DNA from: Adiantum capillus-veneris
Lineage: Eukaryota > Streptophyta > Polypodiopsida > Polypodiales > Pteridaceae
Reading direction: 5' to 3'
DNA: 64,000 nucleotides
NCBI GenBank assembly: GCA_014529385.2
Contig: CM043951.1
Span: 113,801,469 to 113,865,468, forward strand
Shown: positions 9,487-20,537 of the stretch, piece by piece
Layout of the letters: every line of letters begins with the position of its first letter
Position numbering within the stretch: position 1 is the stretch's first letter
The notes under the pieces: generated by a model
What the model was told of the DNA's origin: nothing
Seen by the model: the letters and a program-made list of their open reading frames with translations, nothing else
Database searches by the model: none
Position numbers and translations under genes: made by a program

Positions 9487-9969
9487 TCATGCAATGAGAG
9501 AATAAGGTTCACATTCTTTTAACAGTTTTTGAGCTATGTCCTTACGAATCTCTTTGGATGGAAAACCATTAACTAAAAAGTCCACAATCTTCTCACTCCA
9601 TTCCGGTATGGTTTCGACTAGGAATAGAGAAGTATCAGGAAATTCATCATCGACTCCTATAGGGGCTTCACCATTGGGTATGCGAGACAAATGATCCGCC
9701 ATGATATGTTTTTTACCAGGTCTCACTACAACGGTAAAATCAAAATCAAGGAGAATTAACAACCATTGTGTAATTATTCCCATGGAACAAGGTTTATTTA
9801 CTAGATACAACAAGGCTTGATGATCCACATAGAAAACAAACTTGTTGGCAAGAAGGTAGTAGCGAAATTTCTTTACTGCATAAATCATAGGGGGATTTAA
9901 CATTTGCGAGTTTTTCATTTCAATTTTTTTTTTGACAATTTTAGCAATCTTTAGAGTTTTTTTAACCAA
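9487..9969 (-). pseudogene. Ty3/gypsy RNase H fragment, 5'-truncated
   Basis: Minus strand. The motif run MIYAVKKFRYYLLANKFVFY, DHQALLYLVNK, LLDFDFTVVVRPGKKH and ADHLSRI is diagnostic of the RNase H domain at the end of gypsy reverse transcriptase. Gypsy similarity starts near 9905; the first 20 or so codons of the open frame are Lys-rich and unrelated, so the fragment is cut at its 5' side and no reverse transcriptase fingers or palm are present beyond it. The frame ends at TGA 9487-9489, after which the same frame continues (ALYRLGKDD) into the integrase zinc domain. An ancestral CGA is likely. Confidence 0.85.
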
Positions 9970-10110
9970 ATATGTGTCATTGCATAAAGTATCTATTTAA
10001 TGTAATTTTCAATCGTCATAAGACTCCATATATGTGTGGTTGACGGAGAGAGAAAGTATAAATTCTAGAGAGATAGTATTTATGCGAGTTACCATTGGAA
10101 GAAGAGATCA

Positions 10111-10196
10111 TAAATCCTTGAGAGAGAGAGAGAGAGAGAGAGTGACTTCTCTTCTAGAGAGAGAAAGTAAAATCATAGAGTTGTATATCACTACGC

Positions 10197-10266
<70 letters not shown>
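10111..10266. repeat. (GA)n microsatellites
   Basis: Shorter GA runs near 10121-10141 and a long one at about 10203-10266, separated by 60 bp of purine-rich sequence. Open frames here are repeat translations, not genes. Confidence 0.95.
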
Positions 10267-10271
<5 letters not shown>

Positions 10272-10309
10272 GAGGGCATAACGACGCAAAAAATGTAAAC
10301 AAATAAAAT

Positions 10310-11089
10310 CACCATTTCACAACTCATTCCATTAGAGTCAAATATGCTCGCAATGCATGTGATCAGAGTCAAATAATCCACAGCATATAAACATGCGATA
10401 AAGTAAAAAATCATGCAGAATAGAGACAACACTAATTTCAGAGTTAAATATAATCCACAGCATATATAAATGTGATGAAGTCAAAAATAATGCCAGATAG
10501 AGACAATACTATTTTTCCCAAGCAATTGCTTTTTGGAACAACATAAGTTTGAGGATGTAAGTACATTCGCAAAACTACCACAGGATAAGATCAAAATTAA
10601 AGTACAAAAAAGGATAGTCGCCATAAATGTAATGGTCACTCTAAAAGGCAAGTAATTTGCTCCCAAATAGCTTGCAATATGCTTCATATCTTTTGCTTGA
10701 AATTTGAAATCCTTTGCTGCACAAACAATGTTTTTTCAAGATAAATAATCACAAGTATAATAAACCAAAATAAATACAGAAAAACACTTTCATATCATAG
10801 ATCAATATTCTAGTTGAGTGAAAGAAGCATACCAAACCAGTTGTAATTAAATGGAGGGAGAAATCATCCTTGGTTGTCCAAGAATAAAAGCGATGTCCAT
10901 TGGTGAGAGGGTTGGCTGATGAATAATCATGTGCTCCTTAGGTTCAAGTCCGAGCACTTTTGTGTACACATAGTACATATGTTTGCATGCCAAAAAGGAT
11001 TTGTTGGTATTCTCTCGCTTCTGAAAATCCGAACACGTGCATACTGGACTCTGTTTTATATGAATCTCATAACTATTTTCAGTGAGAAC
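10310..11089. other. gene-free; contains a 75-bp imperfect tandem duplication
   Basis: AGAGTCAAATAATCCACAGC at about 10365 recurs as AGAGTTAAATATAATCCACAGC at about 10440, and similarity continues to about 10511. Nothing else recognisable before the 3' end of the MULE-like gene. Confidence 0.5.
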
Positions 11090-12175
11090 TCAGAAAATTA
11101 CATGCTCTTGAGACCTTTTCACTTCATCCAAAAATATAATTGTCATACTATTACATGCTTCCAATTTCTTCATGGCCTCTTTAGAGATTCCATGCCTCCA
11201 CTTTTTCTTCCTCGAGCTGCCACCACCTTCTTTGCAGTCGCTAGCAAGAAGTTGTGGATTTACCATTGAATTCTCTGTCCGAAATCCACTCTGATGCAGT
11301 GCGGCAAGTTCCTGTGTGGAGATATCTGTCCCTCTTGCTACTGGCCAAACATTTGGAGCATGAGGTAAATCTTTGACTTGTCTTTTTATTGATTGGGTAT
11401 GCAAAATATCATGATTACAAAACCATAACGATTGCTCGATTGTTTTACCCTTGAACATTCTTTCGGACCATATACATGGAGCAACGAGACCAATTGAGCG
11501 ACTATGCAAGATATTGTCACAATTTTTTCTCCCTACTGTTCCAAAATATTTTCTTTGACTTTGAATGGGCATTCTCTTGAGGGCCCACTAAGTGCGTGGC
11601 ACATCACTCTCAAACACATTGTTTGTTTTAGATGACAAAGGTGTGGTTGTTTCTTTTTGAGATCCAATATCATCATCACTGTCACTAATTTGCAGCGGAA
11701 TGTTAGAAATACCTGGTCCTTGGGTATCAAACTTGATTTTTTTTGGTCGACCACGATGGTTTTGTTGCTTAGATTCCATGACATATTCCGGCCGATGGGA
11801 GCTACTTGTTCCTGTTCTGCCCCTCTTTTTGCGTTGTACTGTTTCTTTGTCTCCATGCAAAATTGGCTGCGCATACATGGGAGTCCCTGCAACAGCCTCG
11901 TGTAATAGATGGGCCACGTTGGTTGGAGTTGGAGTTTGCTGAGATTCAACTCGAGAAAGCAAGGTCTCCATTGTGGGACCCGTTCCTATATAACGCCCAG
12001 TAGTATATCCCAAACGCTTTGCACATTGAATATATGAGTTTATAACATCTGTTACACATGCATCATACAAGGATATTTTTCCCTTTCCACCTTCACCTGC
12101 TAACCAACTGGCATGTACACTTTCTGATAAATTAACATTGGGAATTTGTGCCCGCTCCCACGGACTTAGACCACC
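11090..12175 (-). pseudogene. exon 4 of the MULE-like gene, split by an in-frame TAG
   Basis: Starts GGLSPWERAQIPNVNLSESV after a CATAG acceptor and is open to TAG at 11588-11590, then open again in the same frame to 11090. The part before the stop ends in a polar, probably disordered stretch with the AT-hook. The part after it is basic and ends without a recognised domain. A single base change can account for the stop. Confidence 0.6.
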
Positions 12176-13222
12176 CTATGAAATGCAAAAAAACATGAAA
12201 TAAATTTCATGTATGAAAAGAAATTTTTTAAAAAAATATAGATTGTCATAAAGGTACTTACATATGTTCCAATTCCTCCCCAGTGTGAAATTTGTTGCTC
12301 CCACCATTTAAACCATCTGCTCACTCTTGTGATGCTCTCTGTAGATAGATGTTGTCTCCACCACTTTTGAATTGAAAGCGCCTTTTGAGATGCAAGCACA
12401 ATGGTCTTACAAGCTCTCCAGTCCTCACACATATCAATGTGTTGATTTGTTAGATGTTGAGGTATCCACTTTTTAGAATATTTGTGGAGACACTGCTCCC
12501 AATGAAATAGGCATGATCGTTCACGTCCCTCCATGATATTATCTGGCCCGCCATTGAAGACTGTTCGAATAGCATTCCAATTTGCACCAGCTTCATCAGA
12601 CATAAAACCTGCAAAGTCAGCTGCACCATGTCCGTACTTTTCCATTGTTGAATTAAGGCTCTCCCAAAAAATAACTTGAGTCTTTGCATCCTCCTCTTTA
12701 GTTTCACATATAGAAATTATTTGTAGTGATCGTATGCTGCAAGATATTCAACATAAACATTTTCACACATCTTCTTTTATTTTATGATAAAAAAAATACG
12801 AGATATTTAAATACTTAAAGATTACCTTGGATCATAAACTGAGCATGACATTGTTGCCCATCCATCTATTCTATGGGTAAAATCAAAATGTACCCACGCA
12901 TTTCTCAAGTCACCAGTTTCAGTTCTTTTCATCCGATTTACTAGATCAATCCCAGAACCTGGTCCTTTAGTGGACATTTTAAATAGGAAGCACTTGTCAT
13001 CCTCTTCACCCTGTCCAGGAAATCTACTCCCATGAAAAAAAGGAAACATGCACTTTTTTTGAAGCAATAAAATATTATCATATCCATCCCCAATAACAGC
13101 ACCTTGACTCTTTCTCTCCTTTGAAACAATTGAAGAAAACCTACACGATGCATCACAAAAAGGCTAAATTTATAATAGTTAAAAAATTAACAAATTCAAG
13201 GAACCAAATTGAGTTTTCTTAC

Positions 13223-14343
13223 CCTTTGGTTTGAACCAGTGGCATCATTTCTTCCAAAAAATCATTGAATTGTACATCGGATGTAGCTTCAGTTTCCTCA
13301 CCAATCAAGGAGTGAAGAACAAGTTGTTGAGCCACCAACATTTGAATTTTTCTTGGGCCACCCTTTTCTATTTTTAGTACTGCACCTACCAGTTTCCGCA
13401 CTCTTGAAATAGCAGCCCTAGAGGTTCCTGCCTTAACATTATGACAATGTTTACCAACATGTATTGCCAGTCGCGACATTGTACCATCTCTAGGCAAAAC
13501 ATAATAGATTTTGCAGGGACAAGCAGCAACACAAGTAACAACCTTCTGACAATAATGACAAGTTATTGTTGTATTCTCTTCCATTGCAAGGTAGTCCTTT
13601 TTCACCTGTCTGTCCAAATATCCATGAAAATCTCTACTATTGAATTCTTGTTCCTTAATATAATGAGGACACGTTGAATAATTACACTGCATAAATCCCA
13701 AACAGTGGCTTAGACAAATTGTGCATGCTATTGCCATGGTTGTCACACATGGGCGAGTCCACAAGTGACCATCAAAGTGTTGTTCCATCCCTGTCATTCG
13801 TTTTGTTTTATCCTGAGTCGCAAGTAACTCAAAACACAAATTTCCATCATAATGTTGTGGAAGTTCAGCAACTTGCAAAGGAGCTCCACATAATGTTAAC
13901 AGATCATTTAACTTTTTTGCCCCTGGATTTTGTTGAATCCAAATGACAATTGACTGATTTTTGAGCTGTCCTATATCGTCACCACTACTTTCAAGATGCA
14001 CAATGCTTAAAACATCTTCAGATATCTCTTTGTCATTTCCTTTCTCATTGTCAGATACCTGTATAAATGTTTCTGAATGAAGCATCTCAAACAAGCTCGA
14101 AAAAGAACCATCTATTAAGAAATACTGATGACCTTCTATATCCCATTGTGGTTGCAGCAAGACTTTTGTTAGGCCATAATCACTTTCAATAAGAGCAGAT
14201 AGTGACTGAAAATGGCAAGATGGAGGCAGAAAACTCTGCAAATAGTAAGCACTAAGCAACAATGAGTTTCCCTTCAACTGAATGTCGCGGTTGACTATCT
14301 GACCACCAACCTTCCAAGTTATTGTTACTTTCATGTTGGACAT
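13223..14343 (-). CDS. exon 1 of the MULE-like gene (N-terminal zinc-finger region)
   Basis: 374 open codons starting MSNMKVTITWKVGGQIVNRD. Residues 1-190 are an uncharacterised N-terminal domain. Residues 195-240 are Cys/His-rich (TRPCVTTMAIACTICLSHC). Residues 255-310 form a zinc-ribbon-like CHYC...CPCK...HVGKHCH set. The ATG is the first in the frame and is followed by uninterrupted coding. An alternative donor at GTTCAA (about 13236) would restore phase with exon 2, at the cost of a weaker splice site. Confidence 0.6.
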
Positions 14344-14398
14344 ATTCTCTCAAGCAACAGATTACAGGGTGGAGATGCGAGAAAACTGTGGTGGATTA

Positions 14399-14505
14399 AG
14401 TGAAGGTGGTGAAGGTTAATGAAAGTTAAAGATAAAGTGAAGGTTAATGAAACTGGTGAAAGTTAATGAAAGATGTGAAGGTTAATGAAAGTGAAAGATT
14501 GGTAG
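14399..14505. repeat. minisatellite based on GTGAAGGTTAATGAAA
   Basis: Four to five imperfect units of GTGAAGGTTAATGAAA, just upstream of the MULE-like gene on its strand. Confidence 0.7.
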
Positions 14506-14699
14506 GTAGACGAAAAGACAGTTGCATAAGATCTTGTGACGGATCAAAGAATAATGAAAATCATAATTGAAGAAGTGCATTTAATATATGACGGTTCTGA
14601 ATGTATGTGCAGTGGAATATGTCATCAAATTTGAGGGGCCATTTAATTTCTAAATGGTGGTTCAAGGACTGCATTTAATGCAGTCTAATAGTGTCTTCA

Positions 14700-14722
14700 T
14701 CTTTTGTGTATGTGTATGTGTA

Positions 14723-14759
<37 letters not shown>

Positions 14760-15115
14760 GATTGTGTGAGTGTGTGTATAAAAAACGTAACATTCTATAT
14801 GACTGACTTTGTATTAAAAACGTAGCAGTTTTTTTAGTTAAGTTATATATATGATTCCATCTTACCATTTTATATATATGTGTGTGTGTTTTTGGTAGTG
14901 TGTATATATAATTATTTTAGTTAAGTTATATACATTACTGTGCGTGTGTATAAATGATTTTGTGGGTGTGTGTAAACAACGTAGCATTTTATTAAGTTAA
15001 GATATTTAAGTTAAGTGTATGTGCACATAGTTTAAGTTAAGATATTTTTAAGTTGAGTGTATTTAAGTTGAGTGTATGTGCACATAAGATATTTAACTGT
15101 GCACATAGTTTTTAA

Positions 15116-15152
<37 letters not shown>

Positions 15153-15350
15153 ATGACTTAACTTTAAGAATGCTACGTTTTTTATACACACAAACACATA
15201 CAATCATTTTTTTAAATATATGGTTGTGTGTGTGTAAAAAACATAGTATTTTTTTAGTAAAACTATATATATGAATCCATTTTGTGTATATCTTTGTGTG
15301 TGTATATACATATATATATATATATATAAATGAATGTGTGTGTGTGAGTG
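14700..15350. repeat. (TG)n/(TA)n microsatellite field
   Basis: Alternating (TG)n and (TA)n runs, including (TA)n at about 14732-14758, (GT)n at about 15121-15150 and a TA run at 15311-15327. No gene. Confidence 0.9.
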
Positions 15351-15360
15351 TTTATACCAC

Positions 15361-16168
15361 AATATCATTTTTGTAATATATGGTGTATGTGAAAAAAGTA
15401 GTAGTTGAGATGAAAGTGGAGTGAAGTTTAAATGGAGTTTTAATTGAGATTGAAGTGGAGTGAAGTGAAAGTGAAGTTTTTCTGTGAAGAAGGAGATGAA
15501 AGTGGAGTGAAGAGAAAGTGGAGTTTTGCTGTGAAGAAGAAGGAGTAAGAGAAGACAAGGTATTGTGTGTGTGTGTAGATTTTCTACTCACGTGTGTGTG
15601 TGTGTGTGTGAGTGTGTGTGTGTGCTTACCTGCGCACGCTCGCCCGATCCACCGGAGGAGGTCCAATGGAGCTCCCCCATGCCTTTCAAGGCATGGGGGA
15701 GATCCAATGGAGCTCCATTGGAGCTCCTCCATGCCTTGAAAGGCATGGTGAGAAAGCAGCGCACAATATCATTTTTGTAATATATGGTGTATGTGAAAAA
15801 AGTAGTAGTTGAGATGAAAGTGGAGTGAAGTTTAAATGGAGTTTTAATTGAGATTGAAGTGGAGTGAAGTGAAAGTGAAGTTTTTCTGTGAAGAAGGAGA
15901 TGAAAGTGGAGTGAAGAGAAAGTGGAGTTTTGCTGTGAAGAAGAAGGAGTAAGAGAAGACAAGGTATTGTGTGTGTGTGTAGATTTTCTACTCACGTGTG
16001 TGTGTGTGTGTGAGTGTGTGTGTGTGTGCTTACCTGCGCACGCTCGCCCGATCCACCGGAGGAGGTCCAATGGAGCTCCAATGGAGCTCCCCCATGCCTT
16101 TCAAGGCATGGGGGAGATCCAATGGAGCTCCATTGGAGCTCCTCCATGCCTTGAAAGGCATGGTGAGA
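15361..16168. repeat. tandem segmental duplication, period about 404 bp
   Basis: Copy 1 begins near 15361 and copy 2 near 15765 (both AATATCATTTTTGTAATATATGG), and they stay nearly identical through the purine-rich block, the (TG)n run and the GGAGGAGGTCCAATGGAGCTC hairpin block. Copy 2 carries an extra TGGAGCTCCAA unit and continues into the large foldback structure. Confidence 0.9.
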
Positions 16169-16267
16169 GGGCAGCGCGCGCGCTGCTTTCTCACCATGCC
16201 TTTCAAGGCATGGAGGAGCTCCAATGGAGCTTCCATTGGACCTCCTCCGGTGGATCGGGCGAGCGTG
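16039..16267. repeat. large inverted repeat (foldback) with GC-alternating centre
   Basis: Bases 16039-16073 are the exact reverse complement of 16233-16267 (35 bp). An inner arm of about 43 bp (around 16126-16168) is the exact reverse complement of about 16189-16231. The centre is GCAGCGCGCGCGCTGC at 16171-16186. Inside each arm are nested palindromes (CCATGCCTTTCAAGGCATGG). This is a foldback/MITE-like structure; a protein role is excluded by the structure of the open frames. Confidence 0.9.
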
Positions 16268-16279
16268 TCCAGATAAGCA

Positions 16280-17411
16280 TACACACACACACACACACAG
16301 TGATACACACACATCAAAACACTTGCACACATAGCACAAACACACACACAGTCATGTATACGCACACACATTACACTTGCATACACACACATACATACAT
16401 ACATACACCCACATATATAAATACTTGCATTCACAACATCAACACACTTGCATACATACACACATAAAAATATAAACACTTGCATTCACAACATAAACAC
16501 ACTTGCATACATAGCACAAACACACACACAATCATGCATACAGACACACACATATTACATTTACATTCACACACACACACAATCATGCATACATCCACAC
16601 ACACACACACACATATAAACACTTGCATTCACACACATCAACACACTTGCATACACACATATTAAACACACTTAGAGTAACAATTACAATGATGTAAGAA
16701 CAGGTCGTTGTAGAGAAGAGGTATACAAATGTCAAAGTGGATTTGTATTTTTCCTTGCCATGAGCAAGTTGAGAATGGTTTTTTTTGTAATTTACATTTT
16801 ACGCCGTTATGCTGCCGAAATTTAGAATTTTATATTTGTATTGTCAAGCATATACACACATACACATATATAAACACTTTTATTCACAACATCAACACAC
16901 TTGCATACACACACATATTACACTTACATTCACACACACATAATCATGCACACATCCACTTGCATACACACACATACATACATACATACACCCACATATA
17001 TAAACACTTGCATTCACAACATCAACACACTTGCATACATACACACATACACATATATAAACACTTGCATTCACAACATCAACACACTTGCATACATAGC
17101 ACAAACACATACACAATCATGCATAAAGACACACACATATTACACTTACATTCACACACACAATCATGCATACATCCACACACACACACATATAAACACT
17201 TGCATTCACACACTTTAACACACTTGCATACACACTTACAGTAACAATTACAATGATGTAAGAACAGGTCGTTGTAGAGAAGAGGTATACAAATGTCAAA
17301 GTGGATTTGTATTTTTCCTTGCCATGAGCAAGTTGAGAATGGTTTTTTTTTTTAAGTTTGCATTTTACGCCGTTATGCTGCCGAAATTTAGAATTTTATA
17401 TTTGTATTGTC
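16280..17411. repeat. (CA)n-rich minisatellite and a 564-bp direct duplication
   Basis: Many units of the type ACACTTGCATTCACAACATCAA alternate with (CA)n. A unique block starting CAATTACAATGATGTAAGAA at 16681 recurs at about 17245 and matches for about 165 bp, so the repeat field grew by duplication of a 564-bp unit. No gene. Confidence 0.9.
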
Positions 17412-17475
17412 ATTGCTAAGAAGATTTTTGTTGTTTTGAAATGTTCACGTGCAAGGTGAAGTCTGTGGGGTCATG

Positions 17476-18092
17476 TTATTCTGTGGACTGTGATTCACTT
17501 TTGACTCCTTTTGTTGTTGAGCTAAATCTCGATTTTGTTGTCCCCTTACGGTACGGCTCAACTTTGGCTTCTCTAGCCTCTAGTTGTGTGATGTCAATGG
17601 GTTGTGGACTACACCACACAATGCTTTGAAGGTTTTCACCCCAGTTATCTACCAACTTCCAATGAGCATCAGATACCCCTATATAATTAAGCCATTCTGT
17701 AGTAGATTTCTTTTGATTTATTCTAGCACGCACATTTGCTTGATATCATCACCTCTTATATCTCTTACTCTTCTTGTCTAGTTTTTGACTACGGCCGATC
17801 TCTAGTGAAGAGTTACTAGATGAATCGCTATTTGTGTCTTCTGCTCCCTTGGATAGATTGTCATCTAGGGTACCATTGGGCCCTGAATGGTTTGTCCCCA
17901 CATTTTCACTAGATGTAACTCAAATTGTTCGTCCTTAGGGTCAATTTTGATTGATGATTCTGACTCCAAATCGTGTGGGCTATAGTCTTGTGAGATGCTA
18001 CTGCTTCCAATGCCAGTCAGACCTTCATCTTGTAGGTCATCATAAGCCATATGCATTGCTTCTAACATATTTAATGGTACGAGTGGTGGCAT
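17476..18092 (-). pseudogene. degenerate gypsy sequence downstream of the protease
   Basis: Two short minus-strand frames (17476-17733 and 17865-18092) follow the protease remnant in the same direction. Acidic, Ser-rich composition and no catalytic motif. Assigned to the gypsy element by position only. Confidence 0.35.
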
Positions 18093-18275
18093 TTCATCCC
18101 CCTCAGGTGTTACCTAGGTCATCCCCATGTTTCCCCAAGTGTCTATGGTTGCTGCTAGGTGGACCCAATCCACATTGTTTGACTTGGTCATCCCAGGTAG
18201 TACATCCATATAAGGAGAGTCTTCCCCAACATCGGGGTCCTCTTTACACATGTAAAAATACTGCAATGGGGCCAA

Positions 18276-18617
18276 TCAAACTATGGTGTCAGATCTATGA
18301 ACAATTATAAACATGTCTCCTAGGGGATGGGCTTGACCAGTTACAAGATCCACTCGAATGACAGAATCTTGGAACTGCAAGTAGACATGGTTTTTAGACC
18401 AGTCATGCACCATTTTTGCTTCCCTCATGAAAGGACCTCCTAAGATCATCTCAGATGCCATAGTGTGCTTGGAGAAATCCATAAAAATGAAGGTAATTCT
18501 TATTTTATGTCCAAAGGCTTTGATCTTGAGATCTTCTAGAATCCCAATAGGTTTAACAATAGACCCATTGGCCATCTTCACTACTATGGTTGTGGCCGCA
18601 AGGTGAGGTCTCCCCAT
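18276..18617 (-). pseudogene. gypsy retropepsin-like remnant
   Basis: Minus strand. The pattern VKMANGSIVKPIGILEDLKI, TFIFMDFS, ASEMILGGPFMREA and DWSKNHVYLQ matches the body and C-terminal hydrophobic-Gly motif (ILGGPF) of plant gypsy-associated retropepsins. The catalytic D[ST]G segment expected upstream is not visible; stops and shifts occur between 18620 and 18720. Confidence 0.55.
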
Positions 18618-18639
18618 AGTTTCCTAGCAATTTTTAGTC

Positions 18640-19583
18640 ACAATGCTAACCCCATCCCCACCATCAAGGGATTCCCTTCACAGCTAATCCCTTGGAAGTG
18701 ATTGGTATGGCTGCATTGAATTCATCTCCCTCAAAGTATTGTCCCAATTTTCTAACAGGTATTTCTACAATAGGATTCTCATCTAGGTTGGGTTGTGGAT
18801 CTAAGTGTTTCTCCTCTATCAACATCTCCCTAACTCGATCCATCTGTGCAAATTGTGGGAGCCTGACCTTCAGTTCTTCATTGAGGAAAGCTCAAAGAGC
18901 TAAGAATAGCTCAAGGTCTCCATATAGTTTGGACATGATGGTGGTTCTAACTTCTAAATCCATGAATTCCATCAATTTGGAAATATTTAACAGAACCTTT
19001 TGGGCTTCAATCCCTTGACGTGGGGAAGATGGGATCTCCATTTGATAGGGTCAGTCCAGTCCCTCTCTAAACATTCTTTCCAACAAGAAGTGAGTACGCC
19101 CTAAGTCACTTTCTTCTTGGATGACACTAGGTATGGCTAGGGGTCTATGGACTTTCTGAGGTTGTTGTTGCATAGGGAACATTGTGTCTTTAATCTGGAT
19201 CTACCTAGGTGCTGGCTCTAGATCCCTTTGGGTATCTTCTACCAAACTCCTTAATTGCTTGACACGCTCGATCTTCTCTGTAGGGTTTGGATAAGTTCCT
19301 ATCTTCTTCTTGGATCCTAGCCATTGTGGCTCATGACGATCCTCCTTGTTGGTTTCTTTTTTAGTGGTTGTTTTGGTCTCCATGGTTTCACCTGAATCAA
19401 AATCCTCTTCAGCGTGGTTCATATATACGGGGTCGTCACCAATCTCTATGTTGGTCTTTGAAGTAGGGTCTGACTTCGCTGCTTTTTGCGATCTCTTCCT
19501 TCCTGTTTTCTTCTTCTTCTAAGATTAGGCAATTGATGCCATGTCTGATCGTTTTTCAAGAATATAATTTTGTTTTTGGAGCA
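18640..19583 (-). pseudogene. degenerate gypsy gag-protease linker
   Basis: Minus-strand reading in shifting frames gives helical, charged segments (for example around 18700-19010) and a 73-codon frame at 19201-19422, consistent with the stretch between the gag zinc knuckles and the protease. No single frame survives. Confidence 0.35.
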
Positions 19584-20231
19584 TCAATTGTGTGAGTATG
19601 TTGTGACTGGTATCACATGTGTACTTTGTGATGGATCCTTGGTAACCTCAATCAAGTTTAATGGTGTGATCTTCGGTGCATTTGGATTATTCAGACATTG
19701 GGCAATCAAATGATCTATGCCACATTGATTACACATGTGTATCACCATTGTAGACATGATTGCTTGATTGGTTTGCATTAGTGTGGCATTATTTTGTAGC
19801 CTAATAGGACACTCAACCACACGATGTGGACCTTCACACTCATAGCATTGAAGAGGTGGTCTCTTGGGAGTGTAATTGATATTTTGGCCTCTTGCAGCAA
19901 GAGCATCTACTTGATAAATAGGTTTAACTTGTCCCCAATAGTCCTCCACGTAGTATTGTGGAATTTCTTCAAGAACATCCATCCCATAGGCAATATTAGG
20001 GTCTATATCTTCCTCACAGCCTTCCAAACAAGCAATAGATGACTCACAACCCACTTGATTCATGGAAGTGATTCTCGGATGTGGTGGTTGTTGTCCTAGC
20101 ACTGGAGCTGGTAAGGGTGTTGTTTGAACAACATTTTGGGCCCTAGGGACCATGTGTTGTGACTTTTGTTCAAGAGGTAGAGCCGACATCAATGCAAGCA
20201 CTCGAAGTGTGTCTGTCCATGCTAAAGGCAT
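19584..20231 (-). pseudogene. gypsy gag C-terminal part with two zinc knuckles
   Basis: Minus strand, 215 codons. Two Cys/His knuckles, CYECEGPHRVVEC and CNQCGIDHLIAQC, are 30 residues apart. Both have three residues between the second Cys and the His (CX2CX3HX4C) instead of the usual four, so the spacing looks like a family trait rather than decay. Preceded by a Pro/Gln-rich linker, as usual in nucleocapsid regions. Confidence 0.6.
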
Positions 20232-20537
20232 GGTCTAAAGGCCATCGCATGCTTAAATACTATGCAATTCTTAGCTTGATGACCATACCTCCCAAACCAC
20301 AGGCATTTCAATTACCATTAAATTTCACTCTAAAAGTAGGGCATTCACACTGGTACTATGCGGACCATAACATACTGAGCACTGAGCACCATTGTTGCTC
20401 CCTTCTTGGATACATATGATTGTTTTGTGGAGCACAACTCTAAGACTCTCTTGAATGGTCTTGGTGAGATCTACTAAGGTCATCTTAGATATCTTTGGCT
20501 CCTTAGCAATAGGCTTTAGGGTCATTGGTTGATGCCC

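Larger units (their letters stand above)
11090..14343 (-). pseudogene. MULE-like (DDE) transposase-derived gene, four exons, one premature stop
   Basis: Minus strand. Exon 1 about 14343-13223, exon 2 13163-12826, exon 3 12736-12262, exon 4 12175-11090, all bounded by GT...AG (GTAAGA, GTAATC and GTAAGT donors). Junctions 2-3 and 3-4 keep the frame. The product has a Cys/His zinc-finger region in exon 1, a first catalytic-type Asp context in exon 2 (AWVHFDFTHRIDGW), a second in exon 3 (GFMSDEAGANWNAI) with CLFHWEQCL after it, and an AT-hook-like RGRPKK in exon 4. This is the pattern of MULE-type transposases found as multi-exon genes in plants. Exon 4 is cut by TAG at 11588-11590, after which the same frame runs on for 166 codons. 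The best exon 1 donor leaves the frame shifted by one at exon 2 and intron 1 would be only about 59 bp, so that junction is uncertain. It may be a decayed transposon or a decayed domesticated gene. Confidence 0.7.

Noticed and set aside
16280-17240. CRISPR-like array of regular short repeats
   Set aside because: Units are CA-rich minisatellite variants without unique spacers, and the context is a plant genome.
16729-17244. 171-codon plus-strand ORF rich in His/Thr
   Set aside because: Translation of the CA-rich minisatellite; no non-repeat domain.
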